Positions 23,199 through 35,620 of a DNA stretch of 44,592 bases are shown one piece after another. The DNA lies in assembly GCA_015227615.1 (NCBI GenBank), contig JAALGZ010000101.1, positions 1 through 44,592 of the forward strand, in the 5' to 3' direction. Positions within the stretch are counted from its first letter, which is position 1. The number at the start of each line of letters is the position of its first letter. Below the pieces are notes generated by a model, which was not told the origin of the DNA, did not search any database, and saw nothing but the letters and a program-made list of their open reading frames with translations. A program made the translations under genes and the position numbers. The DNA is from Labyrinthula sp. Ha. Its lineage: Eukaryota > Sar > Bigyra > Labyrinthulida > Labyrinthulaceae.

Positions 23199-26100
23199 AT
23201 GGGAGTATTTTATGCTCTTTTATGGAAGAACTATATGCTCAAGAGGAGAAACAAGAAGGGGACAGCATGTGAGCTAATATTTCCAATTTTCGTCGTTGCT
23301 GTACTCGCTCTACTGAGACCAGCTAATAACCCACTTTTCGTAGAAGATTTTGAAGATGGATGGATCACAAGTCAAGATTTTTCCACTGCGCAGATATCTA
23401 GTTTTGGAGCAACTATTTTTCCTAGAGAAACTGTCGCTACATTGTTGGGGGAGACTTTTAATCCTCCTGGGGAAGCACGGATATTTCTCCAGAACTTTGC
23501 AGGAAACAATGGGCTAGATGTCATAGAGAAGTTTAAAAGCTTTGCCCTTGAAAAATCAGGATTCCCCGCTGAAAATAATACGAATGTATCATTCGCTGTA
23601 GTTGACGATCAATTCAATAGTTTGACTCCAGGGCTTGATTTTGGGGAAACAGCTAACGTAGAGGAATACGTCAATCTTGCAGACTATGTCTCAGAAGACT
23701 TCTCTGAAGACTTACCACAAGTATTATTGCTCATTGAATTTAACCAAGTTGATCTGGCTGCCGCTGTTTTCGAGTATACGCTTAGACTTCCCCAATCTGA
23801 CACTTTTGCTGAGGTGGCTGCTTCAGCTGAGAACTCTGGCGCTGAACCTGTAAATAAGGAATTACGGGGGATCGATTTAGAGACTCTGTTTGAATATGAA
23901 AGCTTCATTGGAACTCAAAGGTTGCTCGATTTATTTTCTATCTTGGAAGTAAACCGAGCTGCCAGAGCTGTTGAAGATCTTGAAGAAGAGGGCCTAAACT
24001 TGCCACAAAATTTGATTATTGTTCCGTATGCGGTGAAAGGATTTTCAGTGAACTCATTTTTTGACGGGAGTGAGTTCTTCATTGGATTCTTCTTTGTTCT
24101 AGCTATATCTGGACCTTTTGCTCAACTTGCTTTTCTCTTGATACGAGAAAGACAGGTCCGTGCAAAGGAGTTCTTGCATATTTCAGGGATAACCGATGTG
24201 GTTCTACTTAGTTCATGGGCAGTTTCATATGCAATCTATTATTTGGTAGTTGCAATTGTTATAGCTGGGGTGAGTGCTCTTGTCTTTGCACACAGCTCAG
24301 TTTCCATTCTCTTTTTGATCTATATACTGTTTTTCCTGTCTGTAATCCCCATGAGCATGGTAGTTTCTGCTGTATTTACAAGGGGAAACCTAGGAGCTGC
24401 TGCGGCTGTTCTTGTTAACTTTGGTGCTTACATTGGTGCGCAATCACTGGAAGGAGTTGGAATATATGTTCTAGTCCCACACATGACTTTTGCACTGATA
24501 ATGAAAAACATTGTGGGTTTTGAGACGCTTCTTGGTGGTGTAGATAGTGAAACCATTAATACAGACGTAAACGGGTTTACTGTTTCTCAAGGTATATGGT
24601 TCTTACTCCTTGACCTCGTGCTATGGTCATTGCTAGCACTGTATCTAAACCTAACTCTTCCTCAAGCTACTGAAAATCCTCTCCCTTTCACATTTTTTGT
24701 GGATCCTAATTATTGGAGATCTTCTCGGAAAGTGCTTGATGAAGATTCTAAGAAAGAAGGAGATGCAGACTACACTGTACCAGTGCAGGGAGTAACCGTA
24801 GAACCTGTTAATGACACTCTAAGACAGCAGATTACTGATGGCATTGGAATTCAAATCAGAGGTTTGTCCAAGTTCTTCAGCTCTGGAAGTGGTACCGTAC
24901 GTGCAGTGAATGAAGTTGATCTTGATGTATATGAGGGAGAAATATTGTCTTTGTTAGGGCATAATGGAGCAGGTATTTACTGATGTGTTCTTATAATTCT
25001 ATAGGCAAAACTTCGCTCTTGAGAATTTTGAGTGGAGCTTACAAACCCACAAAGGGTGATGCAAGGGTATATGGAGCACAGTTGACAAAATCACTAGATA
25101 AGATAAGGAGTTCCTTAGGGTTCTGCCCACAAGAAAACTTGCTGTATCCTGAACTCACAGTTTTCGAGCATCTAAAATTTTATCTTAAGGTAAAGGGTGT
25201 GGGAGGCAATGAAAGGGTGCTAGTGGAAAGAAGCGCCGCTGAAGTAGGTCTTTCTACAAAGCTCCATACCAGGGCTTCTAGTTTATCTGGTGGTATGAAA
25301 CGAAGACTCTCCCTCGCTATTAGCATGGTAGGTGGTAGTAAAGTAGTTTTTGTGGATGAACCTACTAGTGGTGTTGATCCTTGGAACAGACGGGCTCTAT
25401 GGGATATTTTGAAAAACTGTAAAGAAGGAAGAGTGATTATTTTGACAACCCATTTTATGGATGAAGCAGAAATCCTCGGAGATAGAATTGCAATTATGTC
25501 TGAAGGTACAGTCAAGTGTAATGGCTCTTTTCTATTTCTGCGAGATGCGTTTGGAGCTGGATATCAACTTAGCTGTATTAAGACCCCTGATGAAAGTTTT
25601 GGTGTAAAATGTGAGGATAAGGTGCTGCAAACTATTTCAGGCTCAGAGTTAATAGCAGAGGAGGCTAATGAACTTTTGTTTTATCTTCCTTCAAACCAAG
25701 CCCCAACATTCTCAAAACTTTTTGAAGAGTTGGATGACTTAATTGAACAACAAAACATTAACATCACGACATATGGGGTTTCAGGAACAACAATGGAAGA
25801 AATATTCCTAAAGGTTGGACAATCAACTGATCTTAAGGAAGGCTTAAAGAGGCTTAATAGCAGAGGTTCCCTACGGCAAGAGGCTGAAGCGCGGGCTGTA
25901 GTCATGAATAACGATAAAAGCTCTGAAGCAACATTGTCCTCAGCATATCTGAATTTCTTTCCTCAATTTACTGCCTTGTTTGTTAAACGCTTACGCTACT
26001 CAAAAACTGATATAGGGGGATTAATGTGTGGATGCTTTATACCGTTACTACTTATTATACTTTTTTTCTGGCTTTTGGTACCGAAATCAGCTTCTGAAGT

Positions 26101-28801
26101 TTCAACTTCAATAAATTCACTTACAGTAGAAACAACCTTTCCAGACATCGACATAATTACCATTGGCTTCCAAGAATACGAGTCCGATGGTGTGTTAAGC
26201 TCAATTGGTAGTGGGTCCGTTAACTCAGAAATATTTTTTCCTGACGTCAGCATTGATTTCTTGGAGGAGGAAATTGTGTTTGAAGATGACAGTATAGTTG
26301 AGAACTTGTTCGGGTCAACTGATTTTTATGCAAGAAATCCTGTAGTAAACTTTAACCATCAACTGGCTCTAAGCCTCTCTGAGGTTATATTGAATGAAGA
26401 TTTGGCAGGCCGGGATATTCCGTTAACAATATCGTACACGGATAGCTCTGATTCTATAGTAATACTTGCGAACACAAAGTATAGACATGCGTTCCCTACT
26501 GGTTTGAACTTGATAGACAATGCACTCCTTCTCGCTAGTGTAAGTGACCTTTCGTTAGATGCACCAAGGCTTAAAGCTTCCAGTTCAACGATTGTTATCA
26601 ACAACCAAGAAGACATCATCGTTGATAGTTTCGATATTTTAACATACATATTGTTGTTTCTGGTGGCCGTGTCTTTGGTGCCTGGCCCAATAATTGCTTA
26701 CATTGTTATGGAAAACGATAACAACACAGGGTTTCAAAGCATGCAATTTATTTCTGGAGCCAATATCCCATCTTATTGGATGTCGAACTTTTTGTTTGAC
26801 CTTGTATTTTGCCTGCCTGTGCTTATGGGAACCCTTATTCTCTTGTTGGCATTTGATCCCGATTTGTTCGATGGAAACTTGGAAGTTGTATTTGGGTTCT
26901 TTTGCTATGTATTTTCCTCGAGTTCATTCTGCTATTTGGCAGCAAAATTTTTTAAACTTCCAGGAAATGCTCAACTAGTTTTGGTGGTAGTCAATAGCCT
27001 TGTAGCGGTTGCTCTATCGTTTACTATTTTCATCATGTCCTTATTACAAGTTTTCGACACTTTAGAACCCTATCTTTATGCATTGAGACTTCTACCCATA
27101 GTAAGCTTCACTGATTTTGTTATCAACCTGTATTTTGATTTTTTAATAGCTGAACTTAATTTGCCTGCAGAACTTTTTGGTGGCAATACAGCGGATGAAA
27201 AGCAGAAAGATGTATTTTATATGTTAATTTCTGGGATTGTATATTTGCTGCTAGTAGTATCATGGAATCTGCTTTTAAACAAAGGTGATATTAGAAAACT
27301 TGCGAACTACTTGGAGTTAATATTTACAAGAAAACCAAAGAGAGAAGTATCAGATACGCTAGACAGCGATGTAAAAGCTGAAAAACAACGAGTTGCTGCT
27401 GGAGAAATAGACGATGTTCTTCAACTCAAGGAGTTAGAAAAAATGTACCCGAACGGATTTCAAGCGTTGAAGGGTGTTAGTGTTGGAGTTCCAGAAGGTG
27501 AATGCTTTGGTTACTTGGGAGTTAATGGATCGGGAAAAACGACGACCATTCGTTGCTTAGTTGGGAATTTGATAGCGACTGGCGGAACTGCCTCTATAAA
27601 AGGTTTCGACATTGTTTCTCAACAGACTGAAGTCAGACAAAATATAGGATATTGTAACCAATTTGGAAGTCTTCTTGGAAATCTTACAGTGATGCAGCAT
27701 TTGGAACTATTCTGTAGTTTTAAACTTGGTGAGTTACGTAGACAAGAAGAAATTTCCGAAGCTACTAGATTAAGCGCCAGTAATTTGATTAATAAACATT
27801 GCAATGAATTGATTGATAGACTAAGTTTGAGACCATTTGCTAACAAAAAGAGTAAAATATTGAGTGGAGGAAACAAGCGGAAGTTGAGTGTAGCAATTGC
27901 GATGGTTGGTTCACCTAGTGTAATGCTATTGGATGAACCTTCAACTGGTATGGATGTGGCTTCTAGAAGATTTATGTGGAATATTATTCAAGATATGAGG
28001 CAAGGGAAGTTTTCAGCGACAAAAACTTCAATTGTATTGACTACTCATAGTATGGAAGAGTGTGAAGCACTATGTTCAAGATTGGGGATTCTTAATGCAG
28101 GACAACTTAGAGCTTTGGGTACACCACAGCATTTAAAAGAAAAGTTTGGAACTGGATATATTCTGGACTTGAAACTAAAGACTGTTACCAAAGAAGACAT
28201 TGAGACTCGTTTTGGGAATATTTCGGCAAGTGACGCTTATATTAGTATGGCTGACTTGGCTACTTGGTTACAAGAAAATGGTCTCCAAAAGATTTTTATA
28301 TCTGCTGCTGAAGCAAAAAACTTTTCAGCACTAAGTTCTTTAGCTGCCAAGATGGATATCCGAGCTGGTATTAAATCTTTGCCTTTGCAAGCAGTATATT
28401 CGTGGTTACTACTTGAAGAGAAAGCCTTAGCGGTTCTTGAGTTTTTGAAAGACAAGTTTCATTCAGCAGGCTTTGATATTCTGGAGCAAAGAGATGAGCA
28501 CATGAAGGTTAAAATGAATACCACTTATAAAGATACTAAATTAGGGAATATCTTTCGCATCATGGAGGAAAACAGCACTGATCACGGTGTTGTACAGTAT
28601 GCTATTTCTCAGACTACCTTAGAGCAAGTGTTTAACTCCCTAGCTCAAGAAGGTGCTGGTAGGGAAGAAGATGGGGCAGGGACAGGATATATATTTTGTA
28701 ATCTTTGCAAGAGCAGCAACCTGAAGGTTGAAACAGAACAATCTAAGTTAAAGGATATGCTGGAACTTCTGTTACCAGAAACAAGCGCACTTAGTATATA
28801 A
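23199..28801 (+). CDS. ABCA-family full transporter, copy 2 (two exons)
   Basis: Join 23199..24972 and 25005..28801, 1856 residues, co-directional with copy 1 and 18,649 bases downstream. Domain order and all nucleotide-binding motifs are the same as in copy 1. Exon 1 protein differs from copy 1 only at residue 5 (Tyr for Ser). The second half carries roughly 35 substitutions, spread over loop 2, the second TM region, NBD2 edges and the C-terminal domain, none in a Walker or signature residue. Examples are Ser to Phe near residue 788, Leu to Ile and Phe to Leu changes in membrane spans, and Thr to Ile just before the second LSGG. No stop or indel exists, so both copies look functional. Substrate unknown; a lipid is expected from the family. 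Confidence 0.95.
24973..25004 (+). other. 32-nt GT-AG intron in ABCA copy 2
   Basis: Base-for-base the same as the intron of copy 1, at the same split glycine codon of the first Walker A. Confidence 0.93.
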
Positions 28802-29459
28802 GTTACTAGTTTTATAGGTTTTAGGATAGCAACGTTTACGTCGAGTACATTTTTATATATGTATAAGTCTGTCTTTTGTTTTTTTGAGTTCTTGAGTCGC
28901 TGTTGTTCTTGTGCTATTTCGAACAAATAAAAACTCACAAGACGCACTTATATTGGTGAATATGTTTGAGTATCAATGTAAGATAGAAAGTATAAAATTA
29001 GCTTAGCAGTGATAAAAATTAAAGATAAGAATAGAATTTAAGTATAATTCTTAGTTCTATAACACTTACCAAGACTATAAGTGAAAAACTAGTTTAATAT
29101 CTGAATAGCTACACACTTCGTTATTTGACATACTTCAAATTTCATTACTATGAGTACTGTATGAAGTTAAGTAACAATAAAATGTTCAATAAATTTTTAA
29201 ACAACTGGTGACTTCTGGTCAATTGACCTTAGGTTAAGTGCACAATCTGTTTGCAATGATATTTTATAGGTTTACCCTCTTTTTCTTTGTTGTTGTCAAA
29301 TATCAAACTTTTATTTAATCTACTTTGTGTTTCGCTGGTGAATTTCAGAAAATATTACTTAAATAGTAGAGTTCTAAATGTGATTTTCGATAAGAAGTTG
29401 CGCTGGTTCCAAGTATTCCAGTTCTGGAATAACATATATAAATGGCTCGAATGCCAATG
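28802..29459 (+). repeat. 3' flank of ABCA copy 2
   Basis: Matches 10,153-10,790 (about 85% by eye). An AATAAA at about 28,925, roughly 125 bases after the stop, is a possible polyadenylation signal. The end of this stretch (about 29,260-29,459) belongs to the same integrase fossil as fragment B. No other gene seen. Confidence 0.65.
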
Positions 29460-30120
29460 TGTAACGTCTGATATTATTTCTGTGATATATTCATCTTCTT
29501 TTTGTAATATTTGGTGAAGTTCTGGTTGTATTTTGTTTTGGATCAAGCTTTGATATATGAAATATTATCACAAATTGGTATGTGTTGCTCACGAAGTGTT
29601 TACTGGGTATTTATGACAATAATAAGCCATTTATGACTGTTTCTGAGGTGTTTTGTGGGAGATATGGCTACTTTCATATGATTTGAAGATATATTTTATT
29701 GTCTTTTTACTTTCGTATTTGGTGATATTTTCGTCCGTGATGTTATATGAGGGTGTGCATTTTACCGATGTTTTTATGCTATGAATTTACATTACGTGAT
29801 ATTGGTTGATATGGATTTGGAGTGGAATACCGTTAATCACGATTGAAGTTCAATGATGGTAGTAGAAACTTTGGTATAAGTATTACATATACCTTGGTAT
29901 TGGAAACAAACTGAAATTTGAGATATCATATCATATTTGGGATAGTTAGTGAATAGTTAACTGTTAAGGAATCTGAAAAAAAGAGAAATTTTTGAGAGAT
30001 AAAAGAAAGAGAATATATTATCTATTACTTTACGAGAGGTTGCTTGAGTTTATATATCAGAACTAACGAATTTCCTGGGACGTGCAGCGTACATAAGTTA
30101 TTCGCACGATAAACTCAATA
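29460..30120 (+). mobile_element. Candidate solo LTR or other 661-base insertion
   Basis: Fossil candidate. Unit 1 reads straight from CTCGAATGTCGATG to GGAGCTTC at about 10,790-10,805, while unit 2 has 661 extra bases there. The insert begins TGTAACG (element A's LTR begins TGTATCG on its own strand), has no coding frame, and has a TATA-like TTTATATATC about 70 bases before its right end. Flanking AATG/GATG could be a short target duplication. Orientation and family are uncertain. Confidence 0.45.
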
Positions 30121-33100
30121 GATGGCAGCTTCTTTCTTCTGGGTAATTCAGGCGAAGGTACCAGTATTTTGCTCGTTGCGTCCAATTTCCTTTGCAATAA
30201 TCAAAGTTAATTGTTACCTTGTAATCGATACTCAATTGCCAGTCTTCTTAGGAAAAAGCACTGTTTGTTCCGTACTTCTACTTTTTCATTCATCCATCTC
30301 TCATAGCTGGTGGCATAGCTGTGTGTGTATCCTGTCTTTTCTACCACTTAGTGCAATACCTGGCTCATTAAATGACTTCTGCGGTCCGTAAATATAGTGC
30401 GTTGTTCTCCTGTTTATAGTTATTCGGAAAGATAACCTGTATTTATACAACTGCACCAGTATCTGGTGTCTTGGCAAAGGTTAGCTGATTTAACCTGGTT
30501 ATAACGTCTATTAATACCAGGATATGTCTGCGTGGGTTTATGTATAACAAATGTGCTAGCAATGCTTCTCTCAGGCACCTTGCCTTGATTACGAGCTTTT
30601 ACGTCGTTCATATTTCCTTTTGCAACCTTTTACAATATATGCAGTTGTTGCACAGTAGGCACAGTACCTCTATAACTTTATCCCAACCACTGTGCTCATA
30701 TGCAGTGCACTAAATTCCTTTTGATAACATTCATTCAAAATTTGCGACCTCGTTCACGTCAGCATTTACTGATCCATGCTTGTTCGCTAAATGGATGTAA
30801 AACCAGCTCTTGTTGTGTAAACCCCTGGAGAACAATGGTTTTCCACCCTTCTTTCTGATGGTATTCGTTTGAATTATCGTTTCTTCTTTCTGTGCCTGCA
30901 TTATCTATGTCTCCTCAAAGCGACGCCATTCTCCCTCAAAACATGGGTTAAAACTCGAAATACGGTACTTATCCAATGATTTTACCCCCCCCCCCGTATT
31001 AGTAGTTTTCTATTCGTTTCTTAGGCCTTATATGGTCCACCTTTAACGAGAGGTTCAATACTCCTACTCTAGCTTCGGTTTCTTCATGACTCGTTGTTTC
31101 AAATTACCTTCTATCCTCGTCTATATTATCGTCTTGCTGATACTTATATTTTGGCGGCTCGAAAATATCAATACTCAGAATGTCAAACTCCCTCTTAATC
31201 CTATAGTATAGACTAATTTCGGCTATGAGGAAGGTTCTTGTTCCGTAAATACTGAAAGCGTCTCTAGCTATGAACCGCGCACTGTTTTGTGCCGACCATC
31301 CCCACTCTCTTACGCATGCACGAATATGTCACATATTCTTCAAAATGATCGTCCAAGCACTTCTTGCGGCGCTGCCCACCTTGTGAGCATGTCCAAAAAT
31401 ATATTGCTGTTACCGTCCACATGTCGAATGTCTACTAAGACATATTGCAAAATATCTATCTATGTTTGTAGGCGGTTAAGGTCCCCATGGTTTATTCTAG
31501 AGCCACCCTGAAGTATTGCTTTCAAATTCAGGTGATCGGTTTAAACCTATATCGCTTTTGGGCGAAAAGGCAGGATGTAAGGCAATTTATTGAATGTCCT
31601 TGTTATCGGGTAGAGCTCTTTATGACATATTCCACATACCAACTGCGCGCCATCGAGTTTGCTGTTAAAAAATATCATTGGGTAAACCACCTTTTCAAAA
31701 GATCATCACTTCTTCCTTCAGGATTTGCTTGGAATATTTTTACGCTGTGGTATTTATCAGAAGCACCGGTGACTAATATCAGGCCCAATCCCCGTTCATA
31801 ATATTGAAGACGCTTCTTTCCCGTTAGCACTAGGCATTGCTCAAATGTCTTGAAAGCGGGGTCGAGTTCATCATTCCACATAATGCGGCTCTTTTCCTTT
31901 TGTAATTTCTTCATCTTACCCTTCATTTCTGGGTAAAGCAGCATCATTTTGTCCCTGAGTTCTACTGGCTGGGAAACTTCAAGCGTCGACCATTGCGACA
32001 AATGTAGTAGTTTTGGTAGTTTTAACACATACTATGGTTTCGGTACGGACATAATTTTCTCATAGTATTTCTTAGCGAAAATCTATCTTCCATTTTTGAG
32101 GATGTGCTCGCAGTATTTGATAATTCTTGTGAATATAAATATTTTTTATGGGCTTATTCGAACTTTCCATTTTCTTAGATTCACCAGTATATCTTCTAGT
32201 ATTTGCATAAAGTGTTCAAAGCCCACCACATGTATCAGGGTGTCGTTGACCAACTATATTATATGACTTCTTTTTTATCATAATGCGCTCCGACTATGTA
32301 ATCCACCATGCATTGGTGAAAAAGTACGGGTATATTATGATCCCAATTGACGCAAATTGCAATTGAAATACCCCGTATCTCATCAAAATATTAAAGTATT
32401 TCTTTGCGCGCTTCGTTATTGCAAGTTGATCAAATCTGCTGATCACATGCAATCACCCGTAGAACTGCGCCGGCGATGTGTTACCTAACTGCGTCTCTAA
32501 TATTCGGCTTGTGTTCACGTCCCTGTGATATACTTTTCTTACTTCCACCAGGTCTAAAACTATGCGCCATTGATTATTAATCTTTGGCACCGCGAAGACT
32601 ACTAGGGCATATATCGCTTGTGGGAATTTCTTAGCCATACCCTTGTCTACCATATTTTTTTTTAATTTCTCTCTTACAAATTCTGATTTACCCGGTCTCA
32701 GAGGGCGCGGTGATGGTAGTTAAAAGGGCACTCCTTATATAGGAATCGCATTCATGTGTGGTAACAAAATTATTGACATTTGCGACGAGGTAGTGGCAAA
32801 GGAATCTTTAAAAAATAGATATATTCTTAAGAGGGGGTGACACTGTGCTTTGTACCGTCGATTGCGTTTTTTATCATGTTTTTCGTGACGGGACAGATTT
32901 CTTCTTTCTACCCTTCCTTATTTATTTTCTCACCAATTTCGGGTGCCATCAGGTACTCTAAGTCATTTTCTTCCATCATGTTTTTTGTTTTTGGGCAGAT
33001 GGTTTTGCTAAATGGTAACCCCGCCAAATTTTTATCGCACAATCTTTTGCTAAATTCGATGTATGCGTTACGCACAATAACACTTCCTTTCTTTACTTCT

Positions 33101-34406
33101 AGTTTTCCTCCAGTAAATAGTCTTATCGTGGCCACCACTCGAAGTCGTGACGATCCATAGCTACGTAAGAATTGTACATCTTTACAATCCTGTCGGCGCA
33201 GGTTATATTTTTTAAGTCTTTTGTGAGGAAGGAGTATGAGTGCAATCGAAACATTTTTGGCACTGTCTTCATAAATGAGTTCTATAGTTTTAGTTAAAGT
33301 GTGGTTATGATTTATAGTATGTATAGACACCTGACATTATTTTTAAAGGTATTTTAACTACTAAAATTTCTCACAGACATGTCCCCTAAAAAATTTTACT
33401 CAATATCAACGGTTCAAAATCATCAGATTGTTCAATGAGGCAACTTGCGCAAGTTTTTGACCCGCGCGATTGCTGAGAATCCTGTTGCCTTTTCCCTAGG
33501 CATTTTGATGGGGCATGAGTTTCACCTCGTCTGGCCGAGGTGCGCCAGCAAGGAATTCGTCCCATCCTGGCGCGTCTACCAGGTATATCTTCACTCGGCA
33601 ACACTTTTCTTATTTCATTGATGCGCAGCTCGAGATTCGCATAGCAAATTTGCGGTACTTTGAAATCAGTTATACCATCTGCCAATGTAATATTCTGTGA
33701 TTCCACACACACGTTCTTCACTAGCCATGAACTGCTCTGTAGGAACGCAACCATCTCATCGGTGCTGTTTTAGAGAATCGCATTTGGTACCATATCTGCT
33801 CTTGGAAAATGGTCCAATGTTTCTCCACTGTCCTTTGTTCTTCTAACTCATACCTTTGTACTTCTCGTGAATTTCCTCCCCGAAGGTTTGTTCTTTCCTT
33901 CATCCTGTAGTTCTGGCGGCGCTAGTAGCGCTAGGTAACTCTACTTAGACCTGTCCTTAGTTGGGAAACTGTAAGACATATGTTCATGCTGGCCACTGAG
34001 GTGTCAATCTATGTAATTGACCCATCCGTATTGAGGCGGGCACTGGCGACGATTACTTTTTCCATATTTCCTACCTCTTCTAGTTAGTTCTTCTTAGAAT
34101 ATAGAGCCTCTTCTCTTTCTCATGTTTCTTCTTGATGGCGCATGAGTCGCAGGCGTCTCCATTTTCACTGCAGCGTCCCGCTACTGTTTGGTCGCTATAC
34201 TTTGGGGAGAAGAGGAGGGGGGGTTGAGCGACGATGCCTTTATCGCTTATTGCATCATGCAAAATCTTTATATTCCCTTTATAGGTGTCGAGTAACTTCA
34301 CCCAAGAACAGTTTGGTAATTCCTGTTTCAACTTTATTCTCTCGGATTCTATTCTTACTTACGCTGGTGGCAATTAATTTAAGCATTATAGCACTTCCAG
34401 GGGCTA
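30121..34406 (-). mobile_element. Old Ty3/gypsy element, pol part (fragment C)
   Basis: Fossil, heavily broken (dozens of breaks). Minus-strand remnants run from gag C-terminus (34,080-34,400) through protease (33,386-33,754), linker (32,908-33,330), RT (about 32,100-32,750, for example AIYALVVFAVPKINN), RT/RNase H (31,300-32,028) and integrase (30,121-30,620). Every part matches element A. The integrase tail continues across the 661-base insert to about 29,260. Its gag resumes at 38,451 beyond LINE-2w, so C and the next gypsy fragment are one insertion. It is older than the ABCA duplication. Confidence 0.8.
30985..30995 (+). repeat. C11 homopolymer
   Basis: A run of eleven C inside the old gypsy element. 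It is slippage-prone, and the length may be a sequencing artefact. Confidence 0.7.
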
Positions 34407-34439
34407 GTTAGTTAGTTAAGGAGTAAAATGGGCCCATTT

Positions 34440-35620
34440 GCCTAACCTGCTACAAGCCAGGTACTTGCTGCATTCTTAACCTACTGAGAGTCATTTATTG
34501 TTATCTATATGCTTCCTGTTACTATCAATACCTTGTTTTTTTCTCTGGTTCTTATTGGTCAGTCTTCGAGGATACCTGATTTCATTCGTAGAAGATGGTA
34601 TTACTCTAGATTGCTCTGTTCTTAATTTCCCGAAATATCAATCAAAAACCAAGTCAAATTAAAAAAGATTGAAATTATCTCACGTCAAGTCAGAAGAGGT
34701 CCAAGAAGGCGACGCGGAAACCTGAAAGATAATTTTGAGGAATTTATCGAAGTGTATGGAGGATTGTTGAACAAGTTTTCAAATGGCTATTGCTATTTTT
34801 AAAGAGAAGGTGGTAAAATGGGGTTTCTGAGCCATTCTGCTTCATCGGGTTCTAGCTGAGGTCAATCCCGAGTGATGGGAGATATATCTTTGGTGTCAGT
34901 AGTTATTAGGGGTCCAATGGATGTGTATTATAAAGGTTCCAGTGGATTTCAGGTTTAGGATTTGGGTGTTTGGGTTGGGATAGAGTTAGGAAGGTTGAGA
35001 GATCCATCATGGCTGTATTCTGGGGAGATAGAGAGCTATGTTCTACAGCCAGTTGGAGTTGTAGTATCTTTTAGGCGCAGTTGTTGTTTCCAGCCTCGTT
35101 ACTTATGCATTGAGTGTTCCAGAAAGTTCAATTTTACTGCTATGTGGATGTTCCAGAGAGTCCAAGGAGCTCTTACACATAAGTTAAGGGGTTGATGTTG
35201 GCTGGTGCAGCTCCACGATATCTTGCTGCTTGTTCCAGATGGTTTTCTATGATCGGTGCTCTCGATCCTGTGCCTGGTACGTTCTAGGTTCTCCGTAGGC
35301 GTATTGGTTGGGGTGTTCCGTGGTTTGGTGGATCTTGAATGGGTGGTACAGGATCAATATCTTTGTCCTCTTCTAGTTCAAGCTTCTGGCATGCTTCAGT
35401 GGGAGTTTTTTTATTTTGGGTCTTTTGGTTCCAGGTAGTTGTTGATTCCAGCTTCTCGGAGGATATGGACCTATTTATCTGCTGTTGCTTCATTCATTTC
35501 TACATATTTTCTTCTCTGTTCAAGTAAGATCTTTTGGATGTCCAGGTCACCTTCACAGAACTTATATTCTTGGATTGGCACATTGTTCAAGATAGAGTTT
35601 ATTTTCCTTGTCAAAAAGTT
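34440..35620 (-). other. 3' region of LINE-2w without a clear gene
   Basis: About 1.2 kb between the RT thumb and the tail. A Lys/Glu/Pro-rich frame at 35,284-35,493 may be the protein C-terminus; the rest looks like 3' UTR. It contains about seven TTCCAG sequences in 520 bases (34,937-35,450). Confidence 0.5.
35117..35129 (+). promoter_or_regulatory. Heat-shock-element-like site
   Basis: TTCCAGAAAGTTC fits the trimeric HSF site TTCnnGAAnnTTC exactly. It lies in the 3' region of LINE-2w. A chance match is quite possible in AT-rich DNA. Confidence 0.25.

Larger units (their letters stand above)
22648..30795 (+). repeat. Segmental duplication, unit 2 (ABCA copy 2 and flanks)
   Basis: Partner of 4,174-11,480. 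The right end of the shared sequence is set only by where element A cuts unit 1. Beyond 30,795, unit 2 continues into the old gypsy element. Confidence 0.9.

Noticed and set aside
30122-30391. Plus-strand 89-residue frame as a host gene.
   Set aside because: The minus strand here is alignable to the integrase of element A, and the same region behind copy 1 is not open.
30985-30995. C11 run as a functional site.
   Set aside because: It lies inside a decayed element, and homopolymers of this length are often slippage or sequencing artefacts.
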